A stretch of 64,000 bases of DNA from Magicicada septendecula (GCA_034769895.1 CM068367.1:691414268-691478267); one strand, 5' to 3'; counted from the stretch's first letter, positions 44,139-57,949 are shown. The notes: generated from the letters alone by a model not told the origin. Made by a program: numbers and translations.

Positions 44139-45350
44139 TTATTCTCCCAACAGTCTACCTTGTAGATGGCCACATTTACTACAGTTGTAACACTTTGGTC
44201 TTCTGTCTTTTTCCCATTGTTCAAATAGTTGTAATGCTCTTGAACCTTTGTTTTGTTTGTCCTGCAATACTGTTTTTCTCCCCCTATCATAACGATAATG
44301 GGATACTAGAAATTTCTTACTACACTGTGGTGACGTAAACCCATTAATACAGCAGGACACTGCCTTGGCAGCTTCAAACTCGAGAGCGTGAAGAAGAGTT
44401 TCTGAGATATTTTGGTGTCTTGCCATTCGTAACACTTGCTGAAGTTCACAATCTCTGACACCATCAATAAATGTCAACATTGCAAACCTTATTCGGAAAT
44501 CTTCTGGTGTTTCAGGATAAGTCAGTCTAATCATTCTATCAACGCTTGCTTCAAACTCTTGTATAATCTCCCAGAATGTTGTGGCCTTATTCTCAACTGA
44601 TCGCAGTACACATCGCACAAATGTTTACCACTTGTGCAAAATGCAAGTATAATTCTTTAGTGTTTATCAATTTGGCATAGGTGTTCTGGCTATCAGGTGG
44701 CATTTTCTGTAGGAGCTCTGCTGCAGGTTCTTTTACAGTAACAATGAGCGAAACTGCCTTGTTTTTCTCTGTCAAATTACCTGCGCATCCAGTGGCTTCA
44801 AACTGCCAAAGATACATCGTCCAGTGAGTGCTTCCATCTTGGGGCCCTGACATGAACTGTCCCAAATGCCGACAAAGCAACTCTCTCTCTACTGTCTAAT
44901 TTTCTATGTTTTTTCCGCCTTTACAATTGGCACTGTCTCTTCAGCCGTTTGTTTCGAAATGTATGGCTGTATTTTCATTAACTGGTCGACTTCATTTTTA
45001 ATTTGCTCTTTTATGTTTGCAATTGTGTTTTCTACTGCAGACAACCTTACCTCTTGGTCACTCAGATCATGTGCAATTCACCAAAGTCACCACATAGGAG
45101 ACTCAACTCTGCAGCAGTATGCTCTTGCATCTCTTTTTTCTCCTGTATCAGCACTTCGATGTCACCTGTTTCATACTTATGCTCCTCTGCTTCCTGCTTA
45201 CATTCTTCTTTTTGTTGTCCTTCGCGTTCCAAAATTAGCATTTTCTGTCTTTCTTCTGTTTCCAGCATTTTGTCTTTCTGCTTCTTCTGCCTGCATTCTA
45301 CTTTTTGTTGTTCCTGTGTTTCCAGTAAAAGCTTCCATCGTCTGACTGGT
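44139..45350 (-). pseudogene. gypsy relic 2: gag
   Basis: Three broken frames (45268-45062, 44880-44593, 44618-44139). The 5' part is a charged coiled coil (ERQKMLILEREGQQKEECKQ). The middle has capsid-like sequence. The end has a zinc-knuckle remnant CYNCSKCGHLQG whose final Cys is lost. Frameshifts separate the pieces. Confidence 0.75.
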
Positions 45351-45435
45351 ATCCATGTTTATAGATTAATTACAATGTACACTACTATTCTACTGTCCTC
45401 TGTTTCCATCGATAAACAGACACTTCTGACACCGC

Positions 45436-45916
45436 TGTAACGGCGGACTCATGGATCGTCGTATTGTACAGTAACAAAATACAGACACCAATGAATTCAC
45501 TAATTACCATCTTTAATTAGTCACTAATACAATTTGAAATCAACGAGATACTCTCATACAATAATTCAAGTTAAATTTGTCCACACCCAATAATAATGTC
45601 AACTAATAGAGTTCCACCCTATTCTAACACAATAATTACTTTTTGCCACAATCACTTGATCCGCACTAAAGGAATCGCCCACTGTAACTCACTAAGCCAG
45701 CCACTGTTCTTACATATAGCCTACAGATGTTCCAGAATAATTTTCAATTCTTTTGGTGGCATGCCAGCATAATTTCCCTACTAAAGTACTAGAACAGTCT
45801 AGAGGGTACTTGTCTGTGCAGCCTTGACACAGACACTGCACATGCTGGGCTAGCTGAGCAACGTGTAGAACTTTCAAGTTCAGCAGTGCACCTTACTGAT
45901 TTTTGAGAGTGTTACA
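45436..45916 (-). repeat. 5' LTR of gypsy relic 2
   Basis: 481 bp, plus-strand TGTAACGGCGG at the left end and GAGTGTTACA at the right. It is similar in parts to the LTR at 14630-15180. Confidence 0.8.
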
Positions 45917-48900
45917 AAATTTTGTAGCAACACAAATTCAGTTACAACAGCATTCTAAGAAGTTTCATTAGCCATTCGGCTGACAACATGCAAAAGGTGG
46001 GAAATTCTACTTGCCTTCTCAAATGGTTGGTCTTAAGTGGTCCATATTGTAACTCGACCTGTAAACTGTAGTTACAAATACAAGAAAAGAAAACAAATTT
46101 TATTAAAAAAAAATTTTGTAAAAAAAAAATTTAATGTTTGTTTGTTGTGTATATAATTTAGAATTAATCCTGGTTTTATGTTTTATTCAAATTTTTAAAA
46201 TTCTGTAAGGTACTTTTGGTTTAATTTGCACTTCTGGTAGAGCTTAACAAAATCTGGAGTTAATCAGATTATCTGGTTTCAGCAATCGATTAATGATTTT
46301 CAGTGCTGCTCCAGTATCTCACCTTTCGTTAATATTTCTCGTCTTCCAGGAAGTCTCGTGGTTAATTAAACACTTAAAGTAAAATGTAAAATAATTTTAT
46401 AATTCACACAATTGAAATAAATTGATTTATTGACAGTTATTAATAATAATCGATTTTAAATCGATTTAGAGCAATTGTTCGACTCCGTCACAGGGATTTA
46501 TCGATATGTGAATACAGGTTAAAGTTTTATATAATTATTAAAAAAGGTTCTTTCAACGATTATTTTATATATAGTCAGAGAAGGGCAGGCTTAGGAAGTA
46601 TAACATTTACAAGAAATAACCTTAATAATTAATATTTAACAATTTGTGAATAATATATAAAATGTTTAATATATTTGAATTTTCAAACCAATGCTGCTTC
46701 TATGAAATCAGTCGGAAGGTTGCAGTGCATGTTGGGACCATCATGGCGGCTAGCTGAATTGATGAGGTTATACGTAATCTTGTCACAGGAAAATCTCACA
46801 ATAAATTCACCGTTATAATTGTTTTATGGATCTCCGAAATTGTGTATACTGTCTATTATGTTGTTTGAGGTATTCTGGATGAGTGTTCAGTGTCCACTGG
46901 TGTTAATTGTTTTCTATTAGAGGTGTTCACTTTATGTCTGTTCGTGACGAAGAATTGTTAATCTGTTGTAAAGTGAATTGTTAATATTATGTAGTTTCAA
47001 TGTTTTAAATCACTTGTATTATGTGGTGTATTGTTCGTTTTCACTGTTGTCGTGGAGTATTTCATTAGTTTTAACTCGAAAGGTGTTAATTTATGTAACT
47101 CCCGTTTTCCACTGATTTTAGGCTTAACCTTTGTACTCCATTATACGGTTTTAAGAACGCGATTCCGCATCGACTGTTCCGTTTGAATGTTAACAAAGAA
47201 CTAACTTACTTCCTCCACTTTAGTAAATATCTTGCCAAGTTAATATTGGAAAAGTATTGTTAAAATAATTTTCACTTCCCATGTACATAATTCCAAAGTA
47301 CATTATATATGGAATAATTTTAGTTTATTGTTTGCTTTCATGAACTATTAACCATATAATTGGTTTATTTATCTCATTCTGTTTAATTTGATATGTCATA
47401 GTCCATATTTGTTGAGATTTTTGTTAAAATTACCAAATTTCTGTCTTTTTGGAAATCTAGGCCCAAAAAAACTGTTTCCGTCCTTCCATACTTTTACTGC
47501 CATTTTAAGTGTTATTAATTTAATTATAATAAATTTCAAATGGTCATAAATCCTTTCTTTCCTTAATTACATATAAATTTAACATTTGAACTGCCTTTTA
47601 GTGATAATTTCTGAATTTATCATTCCTCTTTACAAATAGTTATTTTATACATTTCAAAAATTTTCAATAATTTAAGATATTTTTCTATATTACTCTTTTA
47701 AATCATAGGTCCATTTACAGTAGTTGTTAATTGATCTACCTTACCTAAATCTTGTCAGTTTACATGGTTCATTGGTTAATTAACTGGTTTATATTAATTT
47801 TTTGTGAATTCATTATTTGGCCTAGAGTTTAGTATTTTACATGTATGGTTTTTTCAAATAAATTTAATTCTACTCCTCCTCTGACTCTTAATAGTTAACA
47901 TGACATAAAAGAAAATTGTTTACATAACTATTGTTATTTGTAGCATCTAATTCATGCTACTGTTACAAAAATAATAATTAACATTCATCAGCATTCTATA
48001 AAGTTGGACATGTTTGCTGAAACTGTTTTGAACATACATTTAACTCCTTTGTAAATTAATACAGCATCCATACTGAAACATTTTAATTTGGATGTATGCT
48101 GTGTTATAACTAATACAACTTACTCTAAACATAAGACCTTATTCTATTAGAACTCTTTTAAAAATATGGAGTTCATGGCTTTGAACAATATCAGCCATTT
48201 AAACTTCTTAATTCTATTAAAACTTAAACTATTACCAGTCCTTTCTGATTTTACTACTATTATCTAACATCCCCTTATACAGTAAACATTTCCACCCATA
48301 CTTTAGTTGTTATTGTCATTCCTATGAATGTCTTGAGATAACACAGTGACCTTATTTAATGAAATATTGGAAATATTATCCATTTTAATATTTCATTATT
48401 TGTTAATTATAAAATATAAAAGTTATTTTATAGCATATTGTTTAAGCTATAGATACACTACAACTTGAAGTTTATTACATTTCAAAACACTTACACTAGT
48501 ACACTTTCACTGTTGGTTCTGACTTATATTTGAGTTTTATTATTCTCAGACCAGACCTTTAGTCATAATGGACTGTGAAGATTTGTTTATTTTTCATCAT
48601 ATAATAACTTTAGTTGGTGCACTTCTTATCATACTACACAACACTTTTGTTTATAAATAATTACATTTTCATAAGGTTTTGGGATGTTATACTTTCTTTA
48701 TCAATTGGTTTGGGGTTAATGGTAGTTAATAATAGGTTTTTATGGTGGTTCTTCCATCCTATTTCTTCCTTTCTTCTCGTCTTCCTTCTTGTGTTCATTC
48801 TTGGGTAAACCAAGGTACTCAGTGTTATCTTGTCTGATGGTTGGTTCGGAGTATCTTCTTTATTATCTGATACTGACCTTACTCTTCTTTCTTGGTTTCA

Positions 48901-49403
48901 GGGTATCTTGTTTATTACCTGATATTAAACTTTACTCTTCTTTTTTCTTGTGTTTGGGGTATTTTGTTTATCACCTACTCCTAATACTATTCTTTTTTCT
49001 TGATTTTGGGATATCTTGTTTATCTCCTGCTCCTATTCTCCTGGGTAATCTCCTGATTTTTCAATATGAGTTTTCTTTAATTTATTTACTTTGACTTTTA
49101 ATTGTATTTTTATTATTTAATTATTGTTTTTCTTTTATAGTGGTGTTTTCCTTTGAAGTTTAATTGAATTTTATTTGACATTCTTTGAGTATATGTAATT
49201 TAATTATCTTTTATGATCTTAAATGAATTAATTATTGGTGGAATATCTGTCATGCTACAACATTAACCACGAGTCTTCTTTGTACAAAATAATACGCTTC
49301 ACAATCACAAAGACACACATACAAACAATAGCCAAACACATTATGCACAGACCCAATCAGTAACGTAAACATGGACTAATATCATTTGAATCTGTGATCT
49401 CAC
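45917..49403. other. 3.5 kb intronic sequence, nothing recognised
   Basis: AT-rich, with long T-rich stretches that give spurious hydrophobic frames (48614-49094). No repeat ends or coding motifs were supported. Confidence 0.5.
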
Positions 49404-49593
49404 CTGTTCCACACTGTTTAATGGCAAGGGAAGTCCCGTGGTAATATCTTTCTGTTTAAGAAGGCCCATAAGATAAGGTGTAGGTGCTTCACAAACAGCA
49501 AGCATACTTGTAGGCACTGTTGGTACTAGTGTATGCTGCCAATGGAAAGGATAAAGAGCGGCCTGTAATCCTTCAATGCATCCAGACAACTTG
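49404..49593 (-). CDS. DENND2: DENND2-like gene, central cDENN exon
   Basis: 190 bp between acceptor TTAATTTCCAG and donor CAG|GTGAGA. After one phase base it reads KLSGCIEGLQAALYPFHWQH, TLVPTVPTSMLAVCEAPTPY, then LMGLLKQ. The pattern KLS.C......LYPF.WQH..VP.....L....APTP...GL is the diagnostic core of DENN domains. It exits in phase 0, matching entry of the exon at 26057-26305, with a 23.1-kb intron between. Earlier exons were not recognised and are probably beyond 64 kb or too short to see. Confidence 0.88.
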
Positions 49594-50645
49594 CTGGAAA
49601 TTAACAAATCAAATATGTTAGAGAATTCCTGAAGCAAAATGAAAACATTATTTGATCTCTTCATTTTTTTTACTTTTTATATATTAATAAACCATGCCAA
49701 CATATATAGTAACTCATAATATTACACACACTCAATAGTCAATACTACAACACTAAGAAATGTGTACTATGACTGTAGTACTGTATGACTTACTGAATTA
49801 TGCATAATGTTATCAATAAAATATATCCTTGTGTCAAAAAACGTTAATTTGCTTATTGAATGCACGCACGTGCACATGCACACACATACACACACACACA
49901 CACACATGCATAAAATCTCTTTTTTCCTACAATTCAACCTATTTAACAATCTTATTAGGCTTGTCTGACAGTTTTTCAGAAACACAGGCCACACACTTGC
50001 ACTGTACCATGTAAACTTATTATGTTATATATTAAAACATCAATTGGTAAATATTTTATTATATGTACATACTACAATGTTCTATGCTTTTGACAAAGCA
50101 ATTTTTATTGACAAACTGACCTGATTACTACTCTTTGATTACATTTATAGTGCTACAACGCTGAAATTATCATCAGGACTGTCCAATATTTCATTGTAGA
50201 AAGAACTGTTACCACCAGTAAATGAAATTTTATTATCCCACAAGAATTCAGATATTCTATACCTTTAAGTTGTTAAATGCTAAATGTGTTTGTCATTATA
50301 CAGTAAAACCCTGCTATAACGCATTTCACAGTAGCATGGTTCCAGATATAACATGGGTACTTCATTACCCCCACAGTGTAGCAAAAAATAATAAAAACAT
50401 TCTCTTTCACACAGAAATCAAGATTAATTTTCCTTAACATGTACTGTTACATTACCTACAAATTAGCAAATAATTTTCATCCCTACTGTACAGTATGTAC
50501 AATTTCTATGTATACTGTACTTTTACTCAGAAGCCATTACTTATATACAACTATAAGTTGTATTGTACTATGACTTATACCGTCAATAACAAATAAATTC
50601 TAGTTGTACAGGACATGAGCACATTCAGTTATGCATTGTGTAATG
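49594..50645. other. intronic sequence, with a Tigger-type MITE end
   Basis: AT-rich with a CA microsatellite at 49876-49907. CAGTAAAACCCTGCTATAAC near 50301 resembles the terminal repeat of Tigger-type MITEs. No gene is supported. Confidence 0.45.
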
Positions 50646-50649
50646 GTAC

Positions 50650-51671
50650 TGTAACGGTACAGAATTGTGGGCTACCCCAGTTTCAATTTTATTTCATATC
50701 AATTCAGATTTAATTTTAAATTGTTAACTTTCACCTGTGAGGTGCCTCAGTACAACACAATGTTAGCATAAACAATGATGTCTAGACAACCAGACTAGAC
50801 GTATTGCGTAACTGCCCCAGCAGCAGGCTTTGTGAATCACAGTATGCAGATTGTCACCACAGAAGCAACAGCCAACAGTAGTAAGCAGCAGCACACAGTA
50901 CAGGTCGTTAATTGAAAATAGTGGCCTCGGGCGTGCAAGATAGGCCTGAAGCAAAAGGGCCTATCTAATAAAAAACATAAAAAGTGTTCCATGCAATCTA
51001 TGGCAGTACAGTCACATAGAAAAACGTAAGTGCCCGGGAGAAATTTTTAAAGTCGGCTATATATATAAAAAATATATCAACTTATACATTTTTAAAGTTT
51101 TAAAGTAATGAGGTGAAGTAAGTAAATACCGACATAATAAGTTAAACTAAAACAGTTACGTGAGTGCAGTAGAACGATACGAGTGTACGACTAACTACAG
51201 GAACCCGCAACGGATGGGTAACATGTACTGAACATTTTTATTAACAAAAAACCAGAACCATTCTAAAATACAATTCAATAAATCCAAATTAAAACATTTT
51301 ATTAATGAGATCTCAATAAGGGAATTAAAATAGTATGAGAGAGAGAGAGTGACGTAAAGTGCTGGTTACTAAATTAAAATTATTATTAAGTTATTGTCAT
51401 ATTAGTCTATACTGAATGATTAAATGCCCATGTATTCTTGTTTTATTATGAAAATTGTAGTGTAAAGTCCAAGTAAAAGGAGATAGTTCAGTTCAATAAA
51501 AGAAAGCAAATTTAGTAGAATCCTAAAAATGGGTGTTAGCGTGATTATTGAGTAACTGAAACCCAGATAACCTATTCTGCAGCTGATTTTTTCGTCTGTA
51601 CGACCCTGGAGAAGTAACCCGAAGGTAAGATAAGAGTTAATTATTAATTTGAATTATAATATATTGTTTCA
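50650..51671 (+). repeat. element C 5' LTR
   Basis: 1022 bp, TGTAACGGTAC to TATTGTTTCA. It has a splice-donor-like AAGGTAAGA at 51623-51631 and AATAAA near 51496. Confidence 0.93.
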
Positions 51672-51672
51672 T

Positions 51673-51690
51673 TGGCGCCCGAACAGGGAC
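51673..51690 (+). other. tRNA-Lys-type primer binding site of element C
   Basis: TGGCGCCCGAACAGGGAC, one base after the LTR end. It is an exact match to the known tRNA-Lys(3) primer site sequence. Confidence 0.9.
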
Positions 51691-51727
51691 TCGAAGAGTA
51701 TTATATTATTTGTATTAAGTTATAGAG

Positions 51728-51753
51728 TTTCAATGGTGCCCGTGACAGCGGAC
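51728..51753 (+). other. second primer-site-like sequence
   Basis: TTTCAATGGTGCCCGTGACA, then GCGGAC, 61 bp below the first site. It repeats the LTR-end TTTCA plus a primer-site-like block and looks like a tandem duplication of the LTR/PBS junction. Confidence 0.65.
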
Positions 51754-51939
51754 GATTTGCGTTATCTAATATAAATCATACAGATCAGACCTAATTAAGC
51801 TGCAGAACAGGTTATTTGGAAGTAGGGGCAATGGTATGGTTAGTTCATATGATATAAACAAATATACAAAATACTAGACATAGAAGTAAGATAAGGTGTG
51901 TACAATAGTATAGGTAAAAAAGAAAAAACACTATATAAA

Positions 51940-53200
51940 ATGAAAAATAACGATGATGAAGTCAGCATGACTGACTTAACCGAAGTCAATGCAGAAAATA
52001 CAACTATCAATAAACAAAATAGTTTGACCAAATCAACGGTCATGAGTGGGTTGGAGGTCCATTCGACTATTCGGATAATAGAATTACGTAAGTCAGCTGA
52101 CATAGATGACTCGGGGATTCAAATAACCCCAAAATCAGTTAACAAAAACAATCAATCTGACAGTGGCGAGATGATGAGTATGATGCAGTTGTTGTTAAAG
52201 ATAGATAGTTAAGTGTGAAAATTTGGACGCTAAACTTAACGATATTAATCGACGTTTAGATAGTAATGAGGAAACGTTTGAGACAAAATTTGATACATTA
52301 AATAAACGTTTTGATGTAAATGACCATAAATTTGATGAAATAAAGAGCGATATTAATAAGATTAAACTACAAAACTGTAATATCGGGAAACGTATAAATG
52401 ATATAAATGATAATTTAAAAAGTTTTGCAAGTAACAGTGGTAATATGATAACAGATAGTGAAGAAATTAATAATAAGGTGAGTAATACCGATGATAATGA
52501 TGTGTTAACAAGTGATAATAACGATGTTGAAAATGTTAATCAGTTAGAGAGAGAGTATGAAGAGAGTGTACAGAGGGTAAAATTTTCCCGTGGTGTGGTT
52601 GTGGGTGAAGAAAATGCTTCACGAGTGTATTTGGGAGACGTCTGGTCTACAAATAATGGTCCCTTGATTTTTTGTACATCTGGTAAGTCCAGATGTTGTA
52701 GTAACAAAGTGGTACCCTCTGCATGGAGTGAGAGAGAGAATGGGAAATGTTGTGAGAAGCATTGTGATAAAAGTGATTATGAGAGAGAGAAAGAGTTAGA
52801 GTGTTTCAAGTTAAACAGAAGTTATAAAGAGTTGATAGAGAATATGAATATTAAGAGAATTATAATAAACCATGTAAACTTACCTTGTGTAATAGTAAAC
52901 AATGAGTATATGGATGATAAACATTCACCTGTGGGGAGAGTTGATGTACTTGTAGTAGCAGAATATTGTGATAATGATGTAATTGTAATAACAAACACTG
53001 ACGGAGACTTTATAAAAAATACTAATGTCGACTTGATTTCTGATGAGGTAATAATAGGGGGTAACCCTAGGTATTATTTTGGTACAATGGAAAAAATAAA
53101 ATTTTATGGCTATAACACACAAGATAGCCATATGTTCCATATCAATAAAATTGAAAAATGTTACGTGCAGAAAAGACTAATTTTTGACGATGGAGGTTGA
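51940..53200 (+). pseudogene. element C reading frame (novel protein), one frameshift
   Basis: The first frame starts MKNNDDEVSMTDLTEVN and stops at 52212; the second is open from 52205 and ends at 53200, so one base was gained or lost near 52200-52213. The second frame has coiled-coil repeats (LDAKLNDINRRLDSNEETF), then KFSRGVVVGEENASRVYLGD, a Cys-rich block RCCSNK...CCEKHCDK, DYEREKELECFKLNRSYKE and the C-terminus QKRLIFDDGG. It is a diverged homologue of the frames in A and B. No known family was recognised. Confidence 0.78.
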
Positions 53201-53886
53201 GTATAAACTCGATGAATGAACATTTAATTATGTGAGTAATGGTTCTGACCTTGGCTAATCTAGGAAATGAGGTGTGGTATACTGAGAAAATAATGATAAA
53301 AGATTGTAAATAAAATTATAGTGAATCTAATTGTGTGTGTATTATAAAATGCTTTATGTAACCATGTGTGTATGGAGTAGAAATTGATTTCAATTATAAT
53401 AATATTTTATTTTGTTAATTAACAATAATAATTAATAAGAGGTAATAATGAAGTTATTTTGAATTGTGTTTGTATTAAAAGTGTTTTAACTAAAGTAACT
53501 AAAACCAAATTGTTTTTAGTAGAAGTTATTAAAGTAATTTAAAAAGGTGAATTAAAAGTATATTTGGTCTGAATTGTAATAAATGGTAATTGACAAATAT
53601 GTTAACATTAAAAGTTTTATAGAAATTAAAAGTTGAAGGAAGTACAGGTATTAGAGGTGGGGTAATCAGAATGTTGAGACTGAGAGTGTTTATAACACCA
53701 GTCTGGCAGACAACTGTTAATGTAAACAGGTGTGTTGTATGTTGTGACTAATGTCTACAGTCATGCTGGGTTGACAATAACAAAAATGTTGTATTCAGCT
53801 GAATCATTGCCAGTAGTAAAATCTTACTGTGATATAAAAGAATTGAAGATAATTTTTTTACAGATACAATAATAATGGAGTAATTA
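53201..53886 (+). other. element C internal non-coding region
   Basis: About 690 bp between the frame and the hAT insertion. No conserved motif was seen. Confidence 0.5.
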
Positions 53887-55996
53887 CTGTAGAGTAGTCT
53901 TGGCTAGTGAGTGAGTGTCTCGAGACAGTGTATCGACTCATTCGCTGTGCCGAGTGTCTCGAGTCACCACGACCTCAGTGAGTCGACACACGAGACATCT
54001 GACAAAGCGGCACACTGAACTGTGGCTGACTGAGCTGTGGCCGGCGGAACAGAATCATTGCGAGCCGAGAGTGAACTAGGACTCAGGAAACACTTCCCGC
54101 GCGGTAGTATTACTAACTACATTCTTAGTCTAAGGTGGGAGGACGCTCAGGCGGCTTGATACATATTTTTTAAAACTTTCAACCCAGACACAGACGCAGA
54201 GGAATCAGAAACTTCTTGTTTTTAGTAATAAGGTTTGTTTTAGTAATAGGATTTTAAGAACATTTCCGAAGGAAATATGTTTAGGTTTATTGTAATTGCG
54301 GTTTACTACACTGTTGTAAATCGGCAATTAAACAAATAAAAAAAAATTCACTTTGTAATGATATCATTAACATATTTCCCCTGCATTTAAGAAGACAAAT
54401 GGATTTCCTCAGTTAACAAGCTACGATAGTTAAGTGTCATTATTATTATTATTATTATTACATGTAAATACTTCAGAGTCCTCCCCATTTCAGATTTCTG
54501 GCTAGGTCCCTGTCTAGAAGTGGTGCTGGTTTTAATTATACGAGGAAAAATAAAAAAATAAAGCAAGCTAGAAACTACATATCAACACCTTGTTTCGTAC
54601 AATAATTTCCCAGAACAAAGTAAGGCGTAAAATTATGATAACGTTCTCCGCTCACTTCCAGCATGTATTTAATTGTTATCCCAGCCGTAATTGCTGTCGT
54701 GTCGACCCAATATCAAAGCTGTATCTAGTTAACAATAACTTTGCGCCAATATTGCAAGATATTAGCTTTTTGTATTTAGTTACGATTACAAAAGTCACAA
54801 AATATGCTGTAACTTCCATACCCTTTAACACTGGATCCTGTGCGTCTCGAAGTGGTGTTCTAAGAAATTCAACCTGGGCAAAAAGAAAGCCAGCGGTGAG
54901 GGGCTGATGACCTTGACAGTTTTTCCCCCTTAAAGCATCAGTTAAAGGCAGTGGCGGCACAGTTGTACGATTTCTAATATTAGAAATTTTTTGTATTATA
55001 TTCCACAGTGTGCTTAATACAGCAGATTAGCATTATATTTCTTAGCTCTTCTGCTACTCATTTACTGGTACTTTATACCAGTAAATTAAAATTACTAGTT
55101 AAAATAGTTAAAATTAACTATAGCTAAAATAGCTAAAATTAAAATTACTACAATAAACAACAACAACAACAATAGTTAATTAGTTATAGTTAAAATTTCT
55201 TCTGAGACGTCGAGATTATTGTATCCTTTTCCCCCTAATTCTTTCAATATTTGGAATAATTATATTGTACAATGCCAAAGACGACATTTCAAATTGCTAT
55301 CAGATGATGGGCTTCTGTGACCAGGATTACAGTGTTTCATTAATGAAGAAACTGCTCACACATGTAAGTAGATCCAAACTACACTCAGTGGTGGATTAAA
55401 TTGTGTCCCTAGGCACAGTGTTTAATATTCACCCCTCTTCAAAAAGATGTCTTAATAATATCTATATAGTTTTCATATTATCAATACGGTATGCTACTTG
55501 TTAATAAATTACAAAAAATAATGACTGAACATGAAAAATTGGCGTAATTATTTAAAAAGAATATTAACAAAACTGAAAACAATTTCCTCTTCATCACACC
55601 TTACAAATAATAAACTTGGGTACCTATGTGTCGGGCATGAAGTACAGAGGATTAAAATAAAGGTTCAGCAGGTAGTAGCCACGCTTTGGTGGACGGAAGT
55701 GCATTGCAAGAGAAATGGCAAGCGGCTTACCATTCGTCGGCATTGTTTGATGTGACGGACGAGTCACTGTTGGGGAAGCCGGCTTCGTTTGTAATGTACA
55801 ACTAATGTAGCTAAAGCTAACTGTTACCTATCAGATCGAGGCAGATTTATGGCAATTTGAAGACCGAAGGGTACTTCTTCTGGGTTCAACTACGATCAGT
55901 AACGTGTAAGTTCTCGTAGTGCGTACTACGTGTTGAGTGTATGACCTAAATGTTATCAGTGTCGCGTGTAAAACGCTAAGATCTTGCATAATTGTG

Positions 55997-57878
55997 ATGG
56001 AGTTAAAAAGTACTGTGTGGGATTATTTTATCCGGACATCTTCAGATAAAGTAAAATGTAACGTGTGTTCAGCTGTTCTTTCTGCACGGGATTCAACAAC
56101 ATCAAATATGAACAGACATTTTCAACTTAAGCATCCAACTTTAAATTTAAAAGAAAGTTGCTCCATGCCATCAGCTGTAATTGAAGAAGAGGTTACCAAT
56201 GCCGCTCGTATGGACATAAACAGGTCACTTCCTACTGCTGATGAAGTCGCTCCCCAAGCTTCATCTTCAGCTTCAGCTTCAACAGCCACAATGCATTGAA
56301 ATACGAAACAATCTACTATTAGTGCATTCGCAGTCAAACTAATGTCGGCTGTAAAGCGTGAGAAGATAGATGAGCAACTTCTAACATTCATAATTAAGGG
56401 TTACCATGCATTCGACATGGTAGAATGCCCTGAATTTAAAAGGTTTTACTACCTCCTCAATCATAATTACGATACGCCAAGTAGGAAAACGCTCTCTAAT
56501 AGTTTGCTATCGAAAGTGTATGACCAGACCTTGAGTGAGGTCCAAAATGATATTGCAACCAATGCTTCTTTCATCTCCTTAACGACTGACGGCTGGACAT
56601 CAATAAAACATGAAAGCTTCTTCACTGTAACAGCACATTTCATAGATAGGAATTACTGCCTGAAATCATACTTACTATCGTGTTTCAAATTCAGTGGCCA
56701 GCATACAGCAGAAAACATTGCCCAAGAACTAAGGAACATAGCTAAGGTCTGGGACATACAGCACAAAATTGTAGCTTGCACCACTGACAATGCTGCAAAT
56801 ATGGTGAAGGCCGTGCAGCTCTGCAACTGGTGGCATGTGCCTTGCTTTGCACATAGCCTAAATCTAGTCGTGGAAAACAGCCTGGAATTAATTGCAGAAA
56901 CACGATCAAAGGCACGATCAGTTGTTGAACACTTCAAACGTAGTCCACAGGCTTAAGAAAAACTGCACAACATACAGAGGCAGATGGGTTGGCATCTTTA
57001 CGCCCAAACAAGAATGTCCAACTCGCTGGAATTCTACATTTGAAATGTTTCAGAGACTCCTATCCATGAAAGAGCCTCTTCAAAGTGCCATGGCCATCCT
57101 GAATTCCGAGACGGTTAAGAAGTTATCTAATGAAGACTGGCATCTTATTGAAAAGTGCACAGAAGCCCTTGCGAGTTTTGAAGAAGTAACTAAAGAAGAC
57201 AGCAGTGAAAGGAATGTGAGTATATCTAAACTAATGTTGCTCAGTAAAGGATTGTATAGCCACTGTCTGCGCTTGAAGGACACTAATAAAACTGTTGAGG
57301 CATTAACAGCTAGGTTGGCTGATGAAGTTTTGTGCCGACTTATAAGGATATACGGGGACTTGGCAATCGTTTGGGAAGAGACACTATTAGATGCCAGATT
57401 TAAGTATCATGATTTTTCTAAAGATGACCAGCGCTTTAAGCAAACGAAGGAAGCCATCTTAAACAAGTGTTGTGTGGCAAGGGGACAAGAGAAAATCAAC
57501 ACTGTCCAAACTGCTCAGGAGACAGCTGTTCAACCTTGTACGAGTTCCATTTGGCAAGATTTTGACGTTGCCATGGGCGATCTTCTTCAACCAGAAATTA
57601 GCAACCCTCGAAGAGCAAGCATTGTTGAGGTGGATAAATTCTTGAACATGCCACTTCTTCCGAGAGCCGGGAATCCGGTGCTATGGTGGAAGGAACACAG
57701 CGAGATTTTCCCAGTACTTTCGAAGTTAATGAAACGACGCCTTTGCATCATGGCCACTTCAGTGCCATGTGAACGCATTTTTTCAAAACAAGGACAAACT
57801 ATAACAGAAAGACGTGCTCAACTTTAAAGCAAAAAAGTGTCAAAACTAATGTTTCTGAACTTCAATTTGAAAAAGTGA
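55997..57878 (+). pseudogene. hAT transposase with BED zinc finger (two stops, one frameshift)
   Basis: Starts MELKSTVWDYFIRTSSDK with a BED finger: CNVC and HFQLKH. The RNase H-like catalytic core follows: LTTDGWTSIKHESFFTVTAH and CTTDNAANMVKA supply the aspartates, then CFAHSLNLVV. The C-terminal dimerisation block has NPVLWWKEH and PCERIFSKQGQ. An in-frame TGA at 56297-56299, a one-base shift near 56940-56950, and a TAA at 57825-57827 inactivate it; the frame otherwise runs to 57878. Confidence 0.9.
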
Positions 57879-57949
57879 TTACCAATTATGCTAGTGTATA
57901 TTAAGTGAAATGTGTTACCTGTTCGTTTTTCGGCAAGGTATCATCAACT

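Larger units (their letters stand above)
41258..45916 (-). mobile_element. decayed gypsy element (relic 2), interrupted by a Penelope-like element
   Basis: On the minus strand: 5' LTR 45436-45916, coiled-coil and gag fragments (44139-45350), protease (43608-44132), then directly an integrase tail (43303-43500), polypurine tract and a 3' LTR split into 43262-43281 and 41258-41370. Reverse transcriptase and RNase H are missing, so a large internal deletion joined protease to integrase. It is related to relic 1 at 14630-16270. Confidence 0.8.

Noticed and set aside
46721..46770. GC-richer patch with ATGGCGGCTAGC, looking like a gene start
   Set aside because: The frame is very short and no splice or promoter context supports it.
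48614..49094. Hydrophobic membrane-protein-like frames
   Set aside because: T-rich intronic DNA; no conserved motifs.
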